From contig NZ_MRAE01000006.1 of assembly GCF_002008345.1 (NCBI RefSeq), positions 56,602 through 120,601 of the forward strand: DNA of 64,000 nt, written 5' to 3'. The notes under the pieces are model-generated. The model saw only the letters and a list, made by a program, of their open reading frames with translations, was not told where the DNA came from and searched no databases. This stretch comes from Clostridium tepidum. GTDB taxonomy: Bacteria > Bacillota > Clostridia > Clostridiales > Clostridiaceae. This document shows, in pieces, positions 18,601 through 30,898 of this stretch; position 1 is the stretch's first letter, and each line of letters starts with the position of its first letter. The position numbers were made by a program, and so were the translations under genes.

Positions 18601-21600
18601 TTAAAGACTAAATAAAGATATTTGATTAGTTTCTTGCATTCCTCGTAAACAACCATGATTTTCTAAAGTTTCTATAACAGTCTTTGTAACTTTGGTTCTT
18701 AATCTTAAATCTTCTTTTGATATAAATTCACCATGTAATCTTGCTTCTTCTATACTCTTAGCTGCATTTTTTCCTACTCCTTGAAGAGCACTTAAAGGTG
18801 GTCTTATACTTTCTCCTTCTATCAAAAATTTAGTAGCATGGGATTTATATAAATCTACTTTTAAGAATTTTATACCTCTTTTATACATCTCATAAGATAT
18901 TTCAAGTATAGTTAAAAGACCTTTATCCTTTTGAGTTATATTATTGCCCATAGCATATAATTCATCCATTTTTTCTTTTATTTTTTCTTCTCCTTTTACT
19001 ATTAAATCTGCATCAAAATCATCTGCTCTAACAGAAAAATAAGTAGCATAATAAGCATTAGGATAGTAAACTTTAAAATAAGCTATTCTTATAGCCATCA
19101 TTACATAAGCTACTGCATGACCCTTAGGAAACATGTATTTTATTTTTTTACAGGACTCTATATACCAATCCGGAACACCATGTTCTTTCATCAAGGCCTC
19201 CTGTTCTTCTGTAAGTCCTTTACCTTTTCTCACCTTCTCCATTATTGTAAAGGCACTCTTTGGTGGCAATCCCATTTGAAGCAGATATATCATTATATCA
19301 TCTCTTGTTGATATACAATCCTTTATAGTAGTATATCCTTCTTTTATAAAGTACTGAGCATTATTAAGCCATACATCTGTACCATGGGATAATCCTGATA
19401 TTCTAACTAATTCTGCAAAACTTTTAGGCTTAGTATCTACAAGCATTTGCCTTACAAATTTAGTACCAAACTCAGGTAATCCATAGGTTCCTACAGGACA
19501 ATTTATATCTTCTTCTGTAACACCTAAAGCTTTAGGAGATGTAAATAAACTTATAACTTTAGGATCCCCCAAAGGTATACCTTTAGGATCTACCCCAGTT
19601 AAATCCTGAAGCATTCTAAGCACTGTAGGATCATCATGACCTAATATATCTAATTTTAGAAGTCTACCACTTATAGAGTGATAATCAAAGTGCGTGGTTA
19701 TAACATCACTTTCTGTATCATCTGCTGGATGCTGTATAGGAGTAAAATTAAATATTTCATTATCTGCAGGCACAACCATAATGCCTCCTGGATGTTGTCC
19801 TGATGTTCTTTTAACTCCTGTACATCCCTTAGACAATCTTTCTATTTCTGCATTGTTAGCTTTTATATTCTTTTCATCTAAATATTTTTTTACAAAACCA
19901 TAGGCGGTTTTTTCAGCTATAGTACCAATAGTTCCTGCTTTAAAAACATGGCCCTTTCCAAATAAAACCTCTGTATATTTATGAACTACTCCTTGATATT
20001 CTCCTGAAAAATTTAAATCTATATCTGGTTCTTTGTCTCCTTCAAAACCTAAAAAAGTTTCAAATGGTATATCATGACCATCTTTTATTAACTTAGTTCC
20101 ACATTTAGGACAATCTTTATCCTTTAAATCTGCTCCTGAACCTACAGAGCCATCCGTAAAAAATTCGCTATATTTACATTCTGGACAAACATAATGTGGC
20201 GGTAACCCATTAACTTCTGTAATATCTGACATAGTTGCTGCAAAGGAAGATCCAACAGATCCTCTAGATCCTACTAAATATCCATCCTCATAAGATTTAG
20301 CTACTAATTTATGAGCTATTAAATATAATACCGCATAACCATTATTTATTATAGAATTTAATTCCTTGGTTAATCTCTTCTCTACTATTTCAGGAAGTGG
20401 ATCCCCATATATAGCATGAGCTTTTTCTAAAGTCATTCTTTTTATGTCTTCTTCTGCTCCTTCTATTTTAGGTGGAAAAGTCTCCTCTGGAATTGGTTTT
20501 ATATTGTCTATCATATCTGCTATTTTATTTGTATTATAAATTACTACCTCTTTTGCTTTTTCTTCCCCTAAATACTCAAATTCTTTAATCATTTCCTCAG
20601 TAGTTCTAAAATAAAGGGGCGGTTGGTTATCTGCGTCACTAAATCCTTGACCTGACATTAATATTCTTCTAAAAACTTCATGTTCTTTATCTAAAAAATG
20701 CACATCACAAGTTGCTACTACAGGTTTATTATAAAACTTTCCTAATTCACATATTTTTTTATTTATTTCTTTAAGTTCTTCCTCATCTTTTACAGAACCA
20801 TTTTTTATAAGGAACTCATTATTACCTAAAGGCTGTATTTCTAAATAATCATAAAATTCTACCATATTTTTTAATTCTTCTTTTGTTTTTCCCCTTAATA
20901 TTTCTTTATATATTTGCCCCGCCTCACAAGCAGAGCCTATTATGAGTCCTTCCTTATACTCATTTATAAGACTTTTAGGCATTCTTGGTCTTTTAAAGAA
21001 ATACTCTAAGTTAGATTTAGAAACTAATTTATATAAATTTTTAAGTCCCACCGCATTCTTAGCCAAAATTATTAAATGATATGTGGGTTCTTTTTTTATA
21101 TTTATATTACCTAGAAATTCTTTATTTAAATTATGTAAAGTAATTATTTCTTTTTCTTTTAATATTTCAAAACATTTTAATAAAATATCCGCTGTTGCTT
21201 TAGCATCATCTACAGCTCTATGGTGATTTTCTAATGGTATACCTAAATGCTTTGCTATAACATTTAATTTATATCTCTTTAATTCAGGAAACAAAAATCT
21301 GCTCAGTGTCACCGTATCCATTACACTATTTTTAAACTCTATTTGTAAATCCTTGCAATTTTTATTTATAAAAGATATATCAAAATCTGCATTATGAGCT
21401 ACCACTACAGAATCACCTATAAATTCTATAAATCTTGGTAGTATTTTATCTATAGTTTCCTTATCTTCTACCATGTTATCCGTTATACTTGTAAGCTCTG
21501 TTATTTTATCAGGTATATTCCTTTCAGGATTTACAAATTCACTAAATCTATCTATTATCTTTCCCTTTTCTATCTTTACTGCACCTATTTCAATAATTTT

Positions 21601-22899
21601 ATCATTTTGACTTGAAAATCCTGTAGTTTCCAAGTCAAAAACTACAAAAGTATCTTCTATAGTTTTGTCTCCTGCCTTAGATACAATAGGTATGCCATCA
21701 TCTACAAGATAAGCTTCTATTCCATATATAACTTTTATATTATACTTTTTAGCCGCATTCATAGCATCTGGATAAGCTTGAACTACGCCGTGATCCGTAA
21801 TAGCTACTGCCTTGTGTCCCCATTTAGCAGCCCTTTTTACTAATTCTGTTACTGGAGTCATTCCATCCATAGCACTCATTTGACTATGCATATGAAGTTC
21901 TACTCTTTTTTCTTCCGCTATATCCATTTTCTCTATTTTTGTAGTTTTTACTATATCCTTTGCCATTATTACATATTCTCTTGCATAAGGGTCATTTACT
22001 ATTTCTCCTCTAACCTTACAATAAAGACCTTCTTTTATTTCTTCTATTATTGCATCTGCCTCCTTAGGCCTTGGAAAAAATTTAACTGTCATAGAGTTAG
22101 TATAATCTGTTATAAAGAATGTTACTATTTTTCTTCCAGTTTTTGTTTCTATAATTTCTTTTTTAAATATATCTCCACAAACTACAACTATTCCTGAATT
22201 TTCATTTATATCTTTCATGAATATACTATCTTCTTTTATACTTCTTCCCAATATAATAGAATTATCTTTATTTTCATTTTCACTAGATTTTAATAAATTT
22301 TCTTTTTTAGCTACTTTCTTTTCTTTAAATTTAATTTCACTAAAAACAGTTTTTATCATAGACTTTTCCATAGTTTCTATAGTCTTAAAGTAGTCTTCTT
22401 CGTTTAATGACTTATCATATTCTAATTTTACATTGCACTTTATTCCAAATATATCCTTTATGTAGGATTTTAATTTACTCTCAAATTTATTTTTGGAAAG
22501 AAACTTACATAAAAATTCATTGTTGTAAGTTATGTTTATGCTATTTTCTGAAACTTCTCTTTTTGATTTTAAAAGACAATCTCTAGCAATGGGTATAGAA
22601 GAGGAAGCTAAATTTACTATATCAACCCAATATTTCTTTGAAAGTTCTTCTAAAGTAATATGAGATAGGTCTTTATAACAAATTATTTCAAAATCCTTTA
22701 CCATCGAAAATCTATTTTTTAATATATTTTTTATGTATGTTTCTTTTTCTTTGGTAAAATTTTCAATAGATTTTAATATTAATTTTAATTTATTTTTCTT
22801 CCTAAAATACTGAACTCTTACTATTTTTATTTCTTTATCTATATCAAATTCTTCTTTATTTATTTCCTTTTGTAAATCATTAACTGAAGTACTCTCCAT
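18601..22899 (-). CDS. polC: DNA polymerase III alpha subunit, PolC type
   Basis: Gram-positive replicative polymerase of 1432 residues with a built-in proofreading exonuclease. An N-terminal domain and OB fold (about 1-320) are followed by a split PHP domain ([13 protein letters not shown]). The DnaQ-like exonuclease starts with VFDLETTGF near 424 and ends about 590. The polymerase core contains a zinc motif with CPEC and CPKCG near 930-970, DIDLNFSGE, and a helix-hairpin-helix near the C-terminus. The ATG at 22899 has AGGAGG six bases upstream; an in-frame ATG 26 codons earlier lies in the leader and has none. Length is normal for PolC. Confidence 0.97.
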   Translation of the reverse strand: MESTSVNDLQKEINKEEFDIDKEIKIVRVQYFRKKNKLKLILKSIENFTKEKETYIKNILKNRFSMVKDFEIICYKDLSHITLEELSKKYWVDIVNLASSSIPIARDCLLKSKREVSENSINITYNNEFLCKFLSKNKFESKLKSYIKDIFGIKCNVKLEYDKSLNEEDYFKTIETMEKSMIKTVFSEIKFKEKKVAKKENLLKSSENENKDNSIILGRSIKEDSIFMKDINENSGIVVVCGDIFKKEIIETKTGRKIVTFFITDYTNSMTVKFFPRPKEADAIIEEIKEGLYCKVRGEIVNDPYAREYVIMAKDIVKTTKIEKMDIAEEKRVELHMHSQMSAMDGMTPVTELVKRAAKWGHKAVAITDHGVVQAYPDAMNAAKKYNIKVIYGIEAYLVDDGIPIVSKAGDKTIEDTFVVFDLETTGFSSQNDKIIEIGAVKIEKGKIIDRFSEFVNPERNIPDKITELTSITDNMVEDKETIDKILPRFIEFIGDSVVVAHNADFDISFINKNCKDLQIEFKNSVMDTVTLSRFLFPELKRYKLNVIAKHLGIPLENHHRAVDDAKATADILLKCFEILKEKEIITLHNLNKEFLGNINIKKEPTYHLIILAKNAVGLKNLYKLVSKSNLEYFFKRPRMPKSLINEYKEGLIIGSACEAGQIYKEILRGKTKEELKNMVEFYDYLEIQPLGNNEFLIKNGSVKDEEELKEINKKICELGKFYNKPVVATCDVHFLDKEHEVFRRILMSGQGFSDADNQPPLYFRTTEEMIKEFEYLGEEKAKEVVIYNTNKIADMIDNIKPIPEETFPPKIEGAEEDIKRMTLEKAHAIYGDPLPEIVEKRLTKELNSIINNGYAVLYLIAHKLVAKSYEDGYLVGSRGSVGSSFAATMSDITEVNGLPPHYVCPECKYSEFFTDGSVGSGADLKDKDCPKCGTKLIKDGHDIPFETFLGFEGDKEPDIDLNFSGEYQGVVHKYTEVLFGKGHVFKAGTIGTIAEKTAYGFVKKYLDEKNIKANNAEIERLSKGCTGVKRTSGQHPGGIMVVPADNEIFNFTPIQHPADDTESDVITTHFDYHSISGRLLKLDILGHDDPTVLRMLQDLTGVDPKGIPLGDPKVISLFTSPKALGVTEEDINCPVGTYGLPEFGTKFVRQMLVDTKPKSFAELVRISGLSHGTDVWLNNAQYFIKEGYTTIKDCISTRDDIMIYLLQMGLPPKSAFTIMEKVRKGKGLTEEQEALMKEHGVPDWYIESCKKIKYMFPKGHAVAYVMMAIRIAYFKVYYPNAYYATYFSVRADDFDADLIVKGEEKIKEKMDELYAMGNNITQKDKGLLTILEISYEMYKRGIKFLKVDLYKSHATKFLIEGESIRPPLSALQGVGKNAAKSIEEARLHGEFISKEDLRLRTKVTKTVIETLENHGCLRGMQETNQISLFSL

Positions 22900-23212
22900 A
22901 TTATTCCTCCTAAGAATAATTGTATGATTTTTAAATCTATTTTTATAATTGCTTAACACAACCATAATGTTATGCATTAAAACATAATAAATATATTATC
23001 ATATTTAAAAAAATAAAAAAATGAATTTCAACTTAAAATTTAAAGTAAATTTATCTAGTAATAATACCTATAAAATAATGTAGGCACATTCTTGAATAAA
23101 TATTTTTAATAATTAAAAATTTACTCCAAATAAAAGTTAAAATTCTTTGTATACTCATATTGTATGTATATTTAAATTGAAATTAATTTAAATAAAATAA
23201 AAAATCAATAAA
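22900..23212 (-). other. Intergenic region upstream of polC
   Basis: 313 bases of very AT-rich DNA between ispG and polC. I see no terminator for ispG. TGATAATAT near 22955-22965 could be an extended -10 for polC, but no fitting -35 is present. Nothing else is supported. Confidence 0.35.
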
Positions 23213-24262
23213 TTACATCTTCTCTATTTCTTTTATAAGATCTTCTATTATATATTCTTCCTTGACTTTTTTTATAACCTGACCTTTTTTAAATATAAGA
23301 CCTTCTCCTTTTCCTCCTGCTATACCTATATCTGCTTCTCTTGCTTCTCCAGGACCATTAACTACACATCCCATTACAGCTACTTTAATATTTTTTTTAC
23401 AGTTTGAAAGCCTTTTTTCTACTTCTTTAGCTATAGATATTAAATCTATATTGGTTCTTCCACAAGTTGGACAAGATACAAATTCTATTCCTTCTTTTAC
23501 ATAACCTAAAGACCTTAATATTTCTTTACCTATTTTAATCTCCTCTACAGGATCTCCTGTAATAGATACCCTTATAGTATCACCTATACCTTCTGCTAAT
23601 AGTGAACCTATTCCTACACTAGATTTTATAGTTCCCCTAAAAGTAGTTCCTGCTTCTGTAACACCTAAATGCAATGGATAGTTTACTTTTTGTGATATTA
23701 ATCTATAACTTTCTATCATCTGCATAACATTAGAGGATTTTATAGATATTACTATATCGTTAAAATTACACTTTTCTAATATAGTTACATGCTGAAGAGC
23801 ACTTTCCACTAATGCTTCTGGGCTTACTTTTCCATATTTATCTAATACATCCTTTTTAAGTGAACCTGAATTTACTCCTATTCTTATAGGAATAGCTCTT
23901 TCTTTGGCAGCTTTTGCTACCATTTTCACTCTTTCTATAGAACCTATATTCCCTGGATTTATTCTTAAAGCATGAACTCCATTTTTTATAGATTCTAAAG
24001 CTAATTTATAATCAAAATGTATATCCGCTACTACTGGAATCTTAGACTCTCTAGTTATTATTTTTAAAGCTTCACTAGCTTCCATATCTGGTACTGCACA
24101 TCTTATTATATCACAACCTATTTCCTCTAATCTTTTTATTTGATTTAATGTGCTTTTAACATCTCTAGTATCTGTATTTGTCATCGACTGTATAGAAACA
24201 GGAGCATCTCCTCCTACATATATATTTCCCACTTTAACTTTTCTAGTTAATTTTCTCTCCAT
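23213..24262 (-). CDS. ispG: 4-hydroxy-3-methylbut-2-enyl diphosphate synthase (flavodoxin/ferredoxin)
   Basis: Iron-sulphur enzyme of the MEP isoprenoid pathway, converting MEcPP to HMBPP; 349 residues from the ATG at 24262. The N-terminal TIM barrel begins with KVKVGNIYVGGDAPVSIQSM. The [4Fe-4S] cysteines are in SCPTCGRTN and MGCVVNGPGEA. The TAGGAG eight bases upstream decides this start over an in-frame one nine codons earlier. It lies after rseP and dxr, as in other clostridia. Confidence 0.96.
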   Translation of the reverse strand: MERKLTRKVKVGNIYVGGDAPVSIQSMTNTDTRDVKSTLNQIKRLEEIGCDIIRCAVPDMEASEALKIITRESKIPVVADIHFDYKLALESIKNGVHALRINPGNIGSIERVKMVAKAAKERAIPIRIGVNSGSLKKDVLDKYGKVSPEALVESALQHVTILEKCNFNDIVISIKSSNVMQMIESYRLISQKVNYPLHLGVTEAGTTFRGTIKSSVGIGSLLAEGIGDTIRVSITGDPVEEIKIGKEILRSLGYVKEGIEFVSCPTCGRTNIDLISIAKEVEKRLSNCKKNIKVAVMGCVVNGPGEAREADIGIAGGKGEGLIFKKGQVIKKVKEEYIIEDLIKEIEKM

Positions 24263-24431
24263 TGTTTCATCTCCTAGCTTTACTAGCATCTAACAAAATT
24301 AATAAATTTATAATTTTAGTTTTTATACCTTATATAATAATCCTAATTTAAATTTATAATTTTTATCAATTTCTTTTTAGGTTTATTTAAAACATCCTCA
24401 AAAATACTTTTGTTTTTAATACTTAATCCAA

Positions 24432-25442
24432 TTAGAATTTTATCGGATACAATATATCCTTTATAGTTACTAAAATCATAAGTCCCATCAATATAGCAAA
24501 TCCTATATAATTTACAAATCCTACTTTATTTTCATCTACTTTTTTTCCTGTAATAGCTTCAAATAAAAATAATAATATATATCCTCCATCTAAAGCTGGA
24601 AAAGGTATAATATTAAATATAGCTAGTTGTGAACTTATATAAGCTGCAAATGCCATTAAACTTATTATACCTGCCTGAGCTGCTTTTCCTGAAACTTTAA
24701 TTATAGTTAATGGCCCTCCCACATCATTTTTAGAAACCTTTCCTTGAAATAAAGTTCCAAAAAATCCAAAGGTTTGTTTTATCAAGGATCCAGTTTGCTT
24801 AAATCCTTGCTTTATAGATTCGTTAAAGCTTAAATTCTCTATTAATGTAGGATATATTCCTATAACATATCTATTTTCTTTAGTATCTTTAATTGGAGTT
24901 AACTTAATATTATTTTCCTTATTATTTCTTATAAATTTTATATTTAAAGGTGCTCCATTTCCTGTATAAATAATTGATTGAAAATCATCCCAAGTGGTAA
25001 TTTTTTTATCATTAGCCTCTATTATTTTATCACCTGACATAAGTCCTGTTACTGCTGCAGGACTATTTGGTACCACCTTTTCTATTATAGGTGCGAAGTA
25101 CCCTCTTTGAGACACTATTATAGCAAATAACACTATACTTAATACTAAATTCATAAAAGGACCTGCTATAACTACACTTAATTTTCTTAAAGGAGATTTG
25201 TTATTAAAAGCTCTTTCATCCGTACTTTTTTCTTCGTCTCCTAACATTTTTACATATCCACCTATTGGTAAAAGTTTTATTAAATATTCTGTTTCTTTAC
25301 CCTTTATTCCTATAAGCTTAGGACCCATACCTATAGAAAATTCTTCCACCTTTATCCCATTTGCCTTGGCCATAATAAAATGACCAAATTCATGTACTAA
25401 AACTAGTATGCCAAAGGCTAAAATAGCTGCTACTATATACAT
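24432..25442 (-). CDS. rseP: RseP-type site-2 intramembrane metalloprotease
   Basis: Membrane zinc protease of 336 residues that cuts anti-sigma factors or signal peptides within the bilayer. The zinc motif HEFGH is in the first TM helix at 18-22. A PDZ domain fits 110-195 and the third zinc ligand is in FPALDGG near 277-283. Four TM segments are visible. AGGAGG precedes the ATG. The dxr-rseP-ispG order is standard. Sporulation SpoIVFB is a relative, but the PDZ layout favours RseP/RasP. Confidence 0.93.
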   Translation of the reverse strand: MYIVAAILAFGILVLVHEFGHFIMAKANGIKVEEFSIGMGPKLIGIKGKETEYLIKLLPIGGYVKMLGDEEKSTDERAFNNKSPLRKLSVVIAGPFMNLVLSIVLFAIIVSQRGYFAPIIEKVVPNSPAAVTGLMSGDKIIEANDKKITTWDDFQSIIYTGNGAPLNIKFIRNNKENNIKLTPIKDTKENRYVIGIYPTLIENLSFNESIKQGFKQTGSLIKQTFGFFGTLFQGKVSKNDVGGPLTIIKVSGKAAQAGIISLMAFAAYISSQLAIFNIIPFPALDGGYILLFLFEAITGKKVDENKVGFVNYIGFAILMGLMILVTIKDILYPIKF

Positions 25443-25484
25443 TAATTAACCTCCTTTAAAATTCTAACCATAAATTAAATTTTA

Positions 25485-26642
25485 CTACACATCATACTTC
25501 TTTTCTAAATATTCTCTAACTTCTTTATCTATATTTATTATATTTTCCAATGTAGCTTCCACAGGTTTATAAAATTTATTCATACATTCTTCTAATAATT
25601 CACCTATACATAAAAACTTTATTTTCTCTCTTAAAAACAAATCTACCGCTACCTCATTGGCTCCATTTAATATAGCTGGCATTATTCCACCTTTTTTTCC
25701 TACTTCATAGGCTAATTTTAAAGGTAAAAATGTGTCCATATCTGGTTTTTCAAAAGTTAAACTAGATATTTTATAAAAATCTAAAGATTCTATTCGTGAT
25801 TTTTTTCTATTAGGATAATTCAAAGCATATTGTATAGGTAATCTCATATCTGGAACTGCCATTTGTGCTATTATACTTCCATCTTTATATTCCACCATAG
25901 AATGAACTATACTTTGTGGATGTACTACTACTTTTATATTTTCATAATCTACATCAAATAAAAAATGAGCTTCTATAACTTCTAATCCTTTATTCATTAA
26001 TGTAGCAGAATCTATAGATATTTTCCTCCCCATATTCCACTTAGGATGTTTAAGAGCATGCTCTGGCTTTATATCTGTAAGTTCTTCTTTTTTTCTTCCT
26101 CTAAAAGGGCCTCCTGAAGCTGTTAATATTATATTTTTAACTTCTTCTTTTTTATTTCCCCTTAAACATTGAAAAATAGCTCCATGCTCTGAGTCTACAG
26201 GTAATATACTTACATTATGCTCTTTAGCTTTACTAATAACCAATTCTCCGGCTACCACTAAAGTTTCTTTGTTGGCTAAAGCGATATCTTTTCCACTTTC
26301 TATGGCTTTTATAGTAGGAACTAATCCTATCATTCCTACCACAGAAGTAACTACTATATTTACTTCCTCTAGTGTACTTATATAAACCATTCCTTCCATG
26401 CCTTTTAAAACTTTTGTCTCTAATTTATTATCTATACAAAAATCTTCTACTACTTTAAAAGCATGTTCTTCCATTAAAACTGCATACTTAGGGTTAAACT
26501 CCTTTATAATTTCTATGACTTTTTTATAATTTTTGTTTGCAGATACAGCTATTAATTTTAATTCTTCCTTTTCTCTTCTTATTACATCTAAAGTTTGTGT
26601 TCCGATAGACCCTGTTGCTCCTAATATAGTTATATTCTTCAA
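25485..26642 (-). CDS. dxr: 1-deoxy-D-xylulose 5-phosphate reductoisomerase
   Basis: Second enzyme of the MEP pathway, making MEP from DXP with NADPH; 385 residues. N-terminal GATGSIGTQTLDVI binds NADPH. LPVDSEHGAIFQCL near 147-160 holds the metal-binding residues, and TASGGPFRG follows. The start is a TTG at 26642; GGAGAG is upstream. A 3-codon reading ATG ACA TTT TGA overlaps this TTG, so initiation may be coupled. Confidence 0.95.
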   Translation of the reverse strand: MKNITILGATGSIGTQTLDVIRREKEELKLIAVSANKNYKKVIEIIKEFNPKYAVLMEEHAFKVVEDFCIDNKLETKVLKGMEGMVYISTLEEVNIVVTSVVGMIGLVPTIKAIESGKDIALANKETLVVAGELVISKAKEHNVSILPVDSEHGAIFQCLRGNKKEEVKNIILTASGGPFRGRKKEELTDIKPEHALKHPKWNMGRKISIDSATLMNKGLEVIEAHFLFDVDYENIKVVVHPQSIVHSMVEYKDGSIIAQMAVPDMRLPIQYALNYPNRKKSRIESLDFYKISSLTFEKPDMDTFLPLKLAYEVGKKGGIMPAILNGANEVAVDLFLREKIKFLCIGELLEECMNKFYKPVEATLENIINIDKEVREYLEKKYDV

Positions 26643-26671
26643 AATGTCATCTCTCCTCTAACAACTTTCAT

Positions 26672-27652
26672 TTAAGTTTTTACAAATTCTTTAAGGGTTA
26701 TTATATATAGGGGACCTAAAAGTAATCCTAAAAATCCTAAAATTTTAAAACCTATATATATAGATATTATTATAGCTAAAGCAGGCAATTGAAGCTTAGA
26801 ACTCATAAATTTAGTTTCTAATATTTGTCTCGATATTATTAATAATAAATAAAGACATATAAGCCCTAAAAATATTACATAATTTTTAATATAAAATTGA
26901 TATAATATTAAAGGTAAAAAAATTACAACTGTTCCTATGTAAGGTAACATGTCTAATATACCACATAACACCCCTAATATTAAATAGTTATTTATATTTA
27001 ATATTTTTAATCCTATTATAGTTTGAAATGTAGTAAATATTACTAAAAAACATTCTATTTTTATTATTTCCTTTAATTTATATATTTTATCTCTAATTTT
27101 TTCAAATTCATTAGTACCTATATATTTTTTAATATTTTCTAATATAGCATATTTATCCACCAAAATAAAGTATATAGACACGCTAGCTATAAAATATGCA
27201 AAAATCCATTCTGTTGTATAACTAGCCCCTTTTCTAAAAAACTCACCATTTAACAAAGCCACATCTATATTATTTAAATTTTTGTTAAATATATGTTTTT
27301 TTATGTTTAATATTTTATTTATATCATTTATGAAAGAATCTATTTCTGTCTTAAAATTATAATAGTACCCTTTTAATAATATTAAATTATTATAAATAAA
27401 ATTTCCTATCAAAAAAATTAATAAAAACAATATAATATTTACCAAAATTATACTTATTATAGAATTTACATTACGATTAAATATATTTTTACTACATAAA
27501 AAATTATAAATAGGATTACATAAAAAAAGCAGAACTACTATTATAAAAAATGGTTTAAAATAATTTTTAATTAATAAAGCTAACAAAAAAATTATTATGA
27601 ATATTATTATAGCATAGATTATATCCTTATATTTATGTTTATAATACTTCAA
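26672..27652 (-). CDS. AI-2E family (UPF0118) membrane permease
   Basis: Polytopic membrane protein of 326 residues with about seven or eight hydrophobic segments and an Ile/Phe-rich, lysine-rich composition typical of this genus. The C-terminal half (DMLPYIGTVVIFLPLILY and LLGPLYIITLKEF) matches the AI-2E transporter superfamily, which includes Bacillus sporulation protein YtvI. The start is TTG at 27652 with TAGGAG eight bases upstream. Substrate unknown; the family name should not be read as proof of autoinducer export. Confidence 0.78.
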   Translation of the reverse strand: MKYYKHKYKDIIYAIIIFIIIFLLALLIKNYFKPFFIIVVLLFLCNPIYNFLCSKNIFNRNVNSIISIILVNIILFLLIFLIGNFIYNNLILLKGYYYNFKTEIDSFINDINKILNIKKHIFNKNLNNIDVALLNGEFFRKGASYTTEWIFAYFIASVSIYFILVDKYAILENIKKYIGTNEFEKIRDKIYKLKEIIKIECFLVIFTTFQTIIGLKILNINNYLILGVLCGILDMLPYIGTVVIFLPLILYQFYIKNYVIFLGLICLYLLLIISRQILETKFMSSKLQLPALAIIISIYIGFKILGFLGLLLGPLYIITLKEFVKT

Positions 27653-27967
27653 TACTTTTTCTCCTATTATTGCTTTCTAAATAAATATATTCATAATAAG
27701 TTATATATATTAAGTTCATTTTCAAAAATAAATTCAAAAATATTTTTAATTTACTTTTTAAATTATGGGTAGATTATTTAATACCATATAAATATTTGCT
27801 TATTAATTTATATTATTCCCTTTGTTACCTTATTTATATTATCAATTTAAATTTTATTTATACTACTATAAAAATTAAGTAAATTTAATAAATATAAAAT
27901 TTTTTCTAAATTATAAATAAAAAACTCAATCTACGTAAATATAGATTGAGTTTTTTATTTATAAACT
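27653..27967 (-). other. Intergenic region between cdsA and the AI-2E gene
   Basis: 315 bases, extremely AT-rich. It holds the cdsA terminator near its right end (27921-27954). A promoter for the permease gene is likely here but no hexamer pair stands out. Confidence 0.4.
27921..27954 (-). terminator. cdsA terminator (symmetrical)
   Basis: 13-bp stem, AAAACTCAATCTA with TAGATTGAGTTTT, around an 8-base loop. Both flanks carry A/T runs, so it can work in both directions. Confidence 0.85.
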
Positions 27968-28765
27968 TTAAAATTGTAATATAAAAGTTAAATAATAATA
28001 CACTGCTACTGAAGAAAATAAAATACTGTCAAACCTGTCTAATATTCCTCCATGACCTGGTATTAAATTACTATAATCCTTTACACCTGCATATCTTTTT
28101 ATAGATGAAGCTACCAAATCTCCAAATTGACAAACTATGCCACATATAATTCCAATTAACACATAGTGTATGATTTCTATATTAACTCCGAATTTAAATA
28201 TAATAATTCCAAATATGGTACAAGCTAAAGATGCTCCTACTATGCCTCCTATAGAACCTTCTATGGTTTTTTTAGGACTTACTTTAGGACATAATTTATT
28301 TTTCCCAAAATACTTTCCTACATAATAAGCTGTAGTATCACAAAGCCAAGCAGAAATAAATATAAGCCATACCAAATAATTGCCGTAGGTTTTATTATTA
28401 ACCAAAACTATAAAACTAAAAAATATAGGTATATATAAAAATCCTAAAAGAGTTATTGCCACATCTATAAAATTATACTTTAAATTTATAACCGGTATAA
28501 CTAAAAGTATAAAAACAGATAATATAACAATATAAAAAATATTTTTATAACTTATAGTATTTAAAAGTGGTATATAATATATTAAGCATAATAAGTATCC
28601 TATTATTTCTACAGGATGTATATCTTTATTTTTTACTACTTTATAAAATTCATACATACCACCCAAAGAAAGGGCCAATATACCCCATTTTAAAAATACT
28701 CCTCCTACAAATAGGAATATTACAAAAGGCGCTAATACTAAAGCCCCTATATATCTACTATTCAT
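27968..28765 (-). CDS. cdsA: Phosphatidate cytidylyltransferase
   Basis: Makes CDP-diacylglycerol from phosphatidate and CTP at the membrane, feeding PgsA and other phospholipid synthases. The 265-residue protein has about eight TM segments. The C-terminal signature contains IKRYAGVKDYSNLIPGHGG and DRFDS. It follows uppS by 24 bases with AGGAGAG ahead of the ATG, and a strong terminator follows it. Confidence 0.95.
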   Translation of the reverse strand: MNSRYIGALVLAPFVIFLFVGGVFLKWGILALSLGGMYEFYKVVKNKDIHPVEIIGYLLCLIYYIPLLNTISYKNIFYIVILSVFILLVIPVINLKYNFIDVAITLLGFLYIPIFFSFIVLVNNKTYGNYLVWLIFISAWLCDTTAYYVGKYFGKNKLCPKVSPKKTIEGSIGGIVGASLACTIFGIIIFKFGVNIEIIHYVLIGIICGIVCQFGDLVASSIKRYAGVKDYSNLIPGHGGILDRFDSILFSSVAVYYYLTFILQF

Positions 28766-28789
28766 CTTATTCTCTCCTATTCTAAAAGG

Positions 28790-29548
28790 TTATTTTACTG
28801 CTCCAAATCTTCTATCTCTATTTTGATAATCATATATAGCTTTATGAAGATGCTCTTTTTTAAAATCAGGCCATTTTATGTCTGAATACCAAAATTCTGA
28901 ATAGGCACATTGCCACAATAAAAAATTACTTATTCTTTTTTCTCCACTGGGTCTTATTATTAAATCTGGATCAGGCATACCTTTTGTATAAAGATAATTA
29001 GAAATAATCTCTTCATTTATTTCCTCTTCTGTTATCTTTCCTATTTTTATATCTTTATATATGTCTTTCACTACTCTTACTATTTCATTTCTTCCGCCAT
29101 AATTCAAAGCTAAATTTAGTGTTAAGCCTGTATTGTTTTTAGTTTCTTCATAGGCCTTCTTTAATTCATTTACGCATACATCTGGTAATTTTTCTATATC
29201 ACCTATAGCGTTAACTATTACATTATTCTCATTAAGTTCTTTAACTTCTTTTCTTAAATACTGAACTAATAAAGTCATAAGAGCACTAACTTCATCCTTA
29301 GGTCTCTTCCAATTTTCTGTAGAAAAAGCATATAAAGTTAAATACTTAACATCTAAATTATTACATTCTTTAACTATTTCTCTTATAGTTTCAACACCAG
29401 CTTTATGTCCCATAGTTCTAGGCAAATTTCTTTCTTTTGCCCATCTTCCATTCCCATCCATTATGATAGCAATATGTTTTGGTATGTTATTCTTATCTAC
29501 ATTTATATCTACACTAACTTTCTTATTATTTGAAAAAAATTTTTTCAT
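28790..29548 (-). CDS. uppS: Undecaprenyl diphosphate synthase (UppS)
   Basis: Cis-prenyltransferase of 252 residues that builds the lipid carrier for cell-wall synthesis. The signature HIAIIMDGNGRWAKER is at 26-41 with the catalytic Asp near 33. LIIRPSGEKRISNFLLWQ and the DRRFG end are intact. GGAGG precedes the ATG. A hairpin separates it from frr; it is followed closely by cdsA. Confidence 0.96.
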   Translation of the reverse strand: MKKFFSNNKKVSVDINVDKNNIPKHIAIIMDGNGRWAKERNLPRTMGHKAGVETIREIVKECNNLDVKYLTLYAFSTENWKRPKDEVSALMTLLVQYLRKEVKELNENNVIVNAIGDIEKLPDVCVNELKKAYEETKNNTGLTLNLALNYGGRNEIVRVVKDIYKDIKIGKITEEEINEEIISNYLYTKGMPDPDLIIRPSGEKRISNFLLWQCAYSEFWYSDIKWPDFKKEHLHKAIYDYQNRDRRFGAVK

Positions 29549-29586
29549 AAAGTTACCTCCAACATATCTACTTTAAATTACTAAAA

Positions 29587-29606
29587 AACCTGCTAATAAG
29601 CAGGTT
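29587..29606 (-). terminator. Terminator between frr and uppS
   Basis: Seven-base-pair stem AACCTGC with GCAGGTT around TTATTA, followed by TTTTAG. The short T-run suggests partial termination or processing. Confidence 0.65.
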
Positions 29607-29612
29607 ATATGT

Positions 29613-30167
29613 TTATATAGATAGTATTTCCTTTTCTTTTGCACTTATTATAGAATCTACTTCTTTTATAAATTTGTCTGTTTTCTTTTGAATTTCTTCT
29701 TCTGCTTTTTTAATATCATCTTCTGAAACATCTTCTTTTTTTAGATTCTTAACATCATCATTGCAATCTCTTCTTATAGATCTTATAGCTACTTTTGTTT
29801 CTTCTCCAGTTTTTTTCACAGTTTTAACTATATTTTTTCTTGTTTCTTCTGTCAATTCTGGTATGATAAGTCTTATTACACTACCATCATTAGAAGGATT
29901 TAAACCTAGATCAGATTTTAATATAGCTTTTTCTATAGCTCCAATAGCACTCTTATCCCAAGGTTGTATTGAAAGAACTCTTGGTTCTGGTACAGATATA
30001 TTAGCTAATTGATTAATTGGGGTCATAGAACCATAATATTCTGCCTCTATTCTATCAAGCATAGCTGGATTAGCTCTACCAGCTTTCATTGAAGATAATT
30101 CTCTTTTTAAAGCTTCAATACTTTTTCCCATTTTGTTATCTGCTTTTTGTAATATTTCTTTTATCAT
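29613..30167 (-). CDS. frr: Ribosome recycling factor
   Basis: Splits post-termination ribosomes with EF-G. The 184-residue protein has the family KMGKSIEALKRELSSMKAGR start and VKTVKKTGEETKVAIRSIRR. AGGGAGG precedes the ATG. It is 14 bases downstream of pyrH, in the pyrH-frr-uppS-cdsA unit. Confidence 0.97.
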   Translation of the reverse strand: MIKEILQKADNKMGKSIEALKRELSSMKAGRANPAMLDRIEAEYYGSMTPINQLANISVPEPRVLSIQPWDKSAIGAIEKAILKSDLGLNPSNDGSVIRLIIPELTEETRKNIVKTVKKTGEETKVAIRSIRRDCNDDVKNLKKEDVSEDDIKKAEEEIQKKTDKFIKEVDSIISAKEKEILSI

Positions 30168-30181
30168 TTAAATATCCTCCC

Positions 30182-30898
<717 letters not shown>

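Noticed and set aside
22900..22977. Longer PolC starting at the ATG at 22977
   Set aside because: AGGAGG lies ahead of the ATG at 22899, and the extra 26 residues do not look like the family N-terminus.
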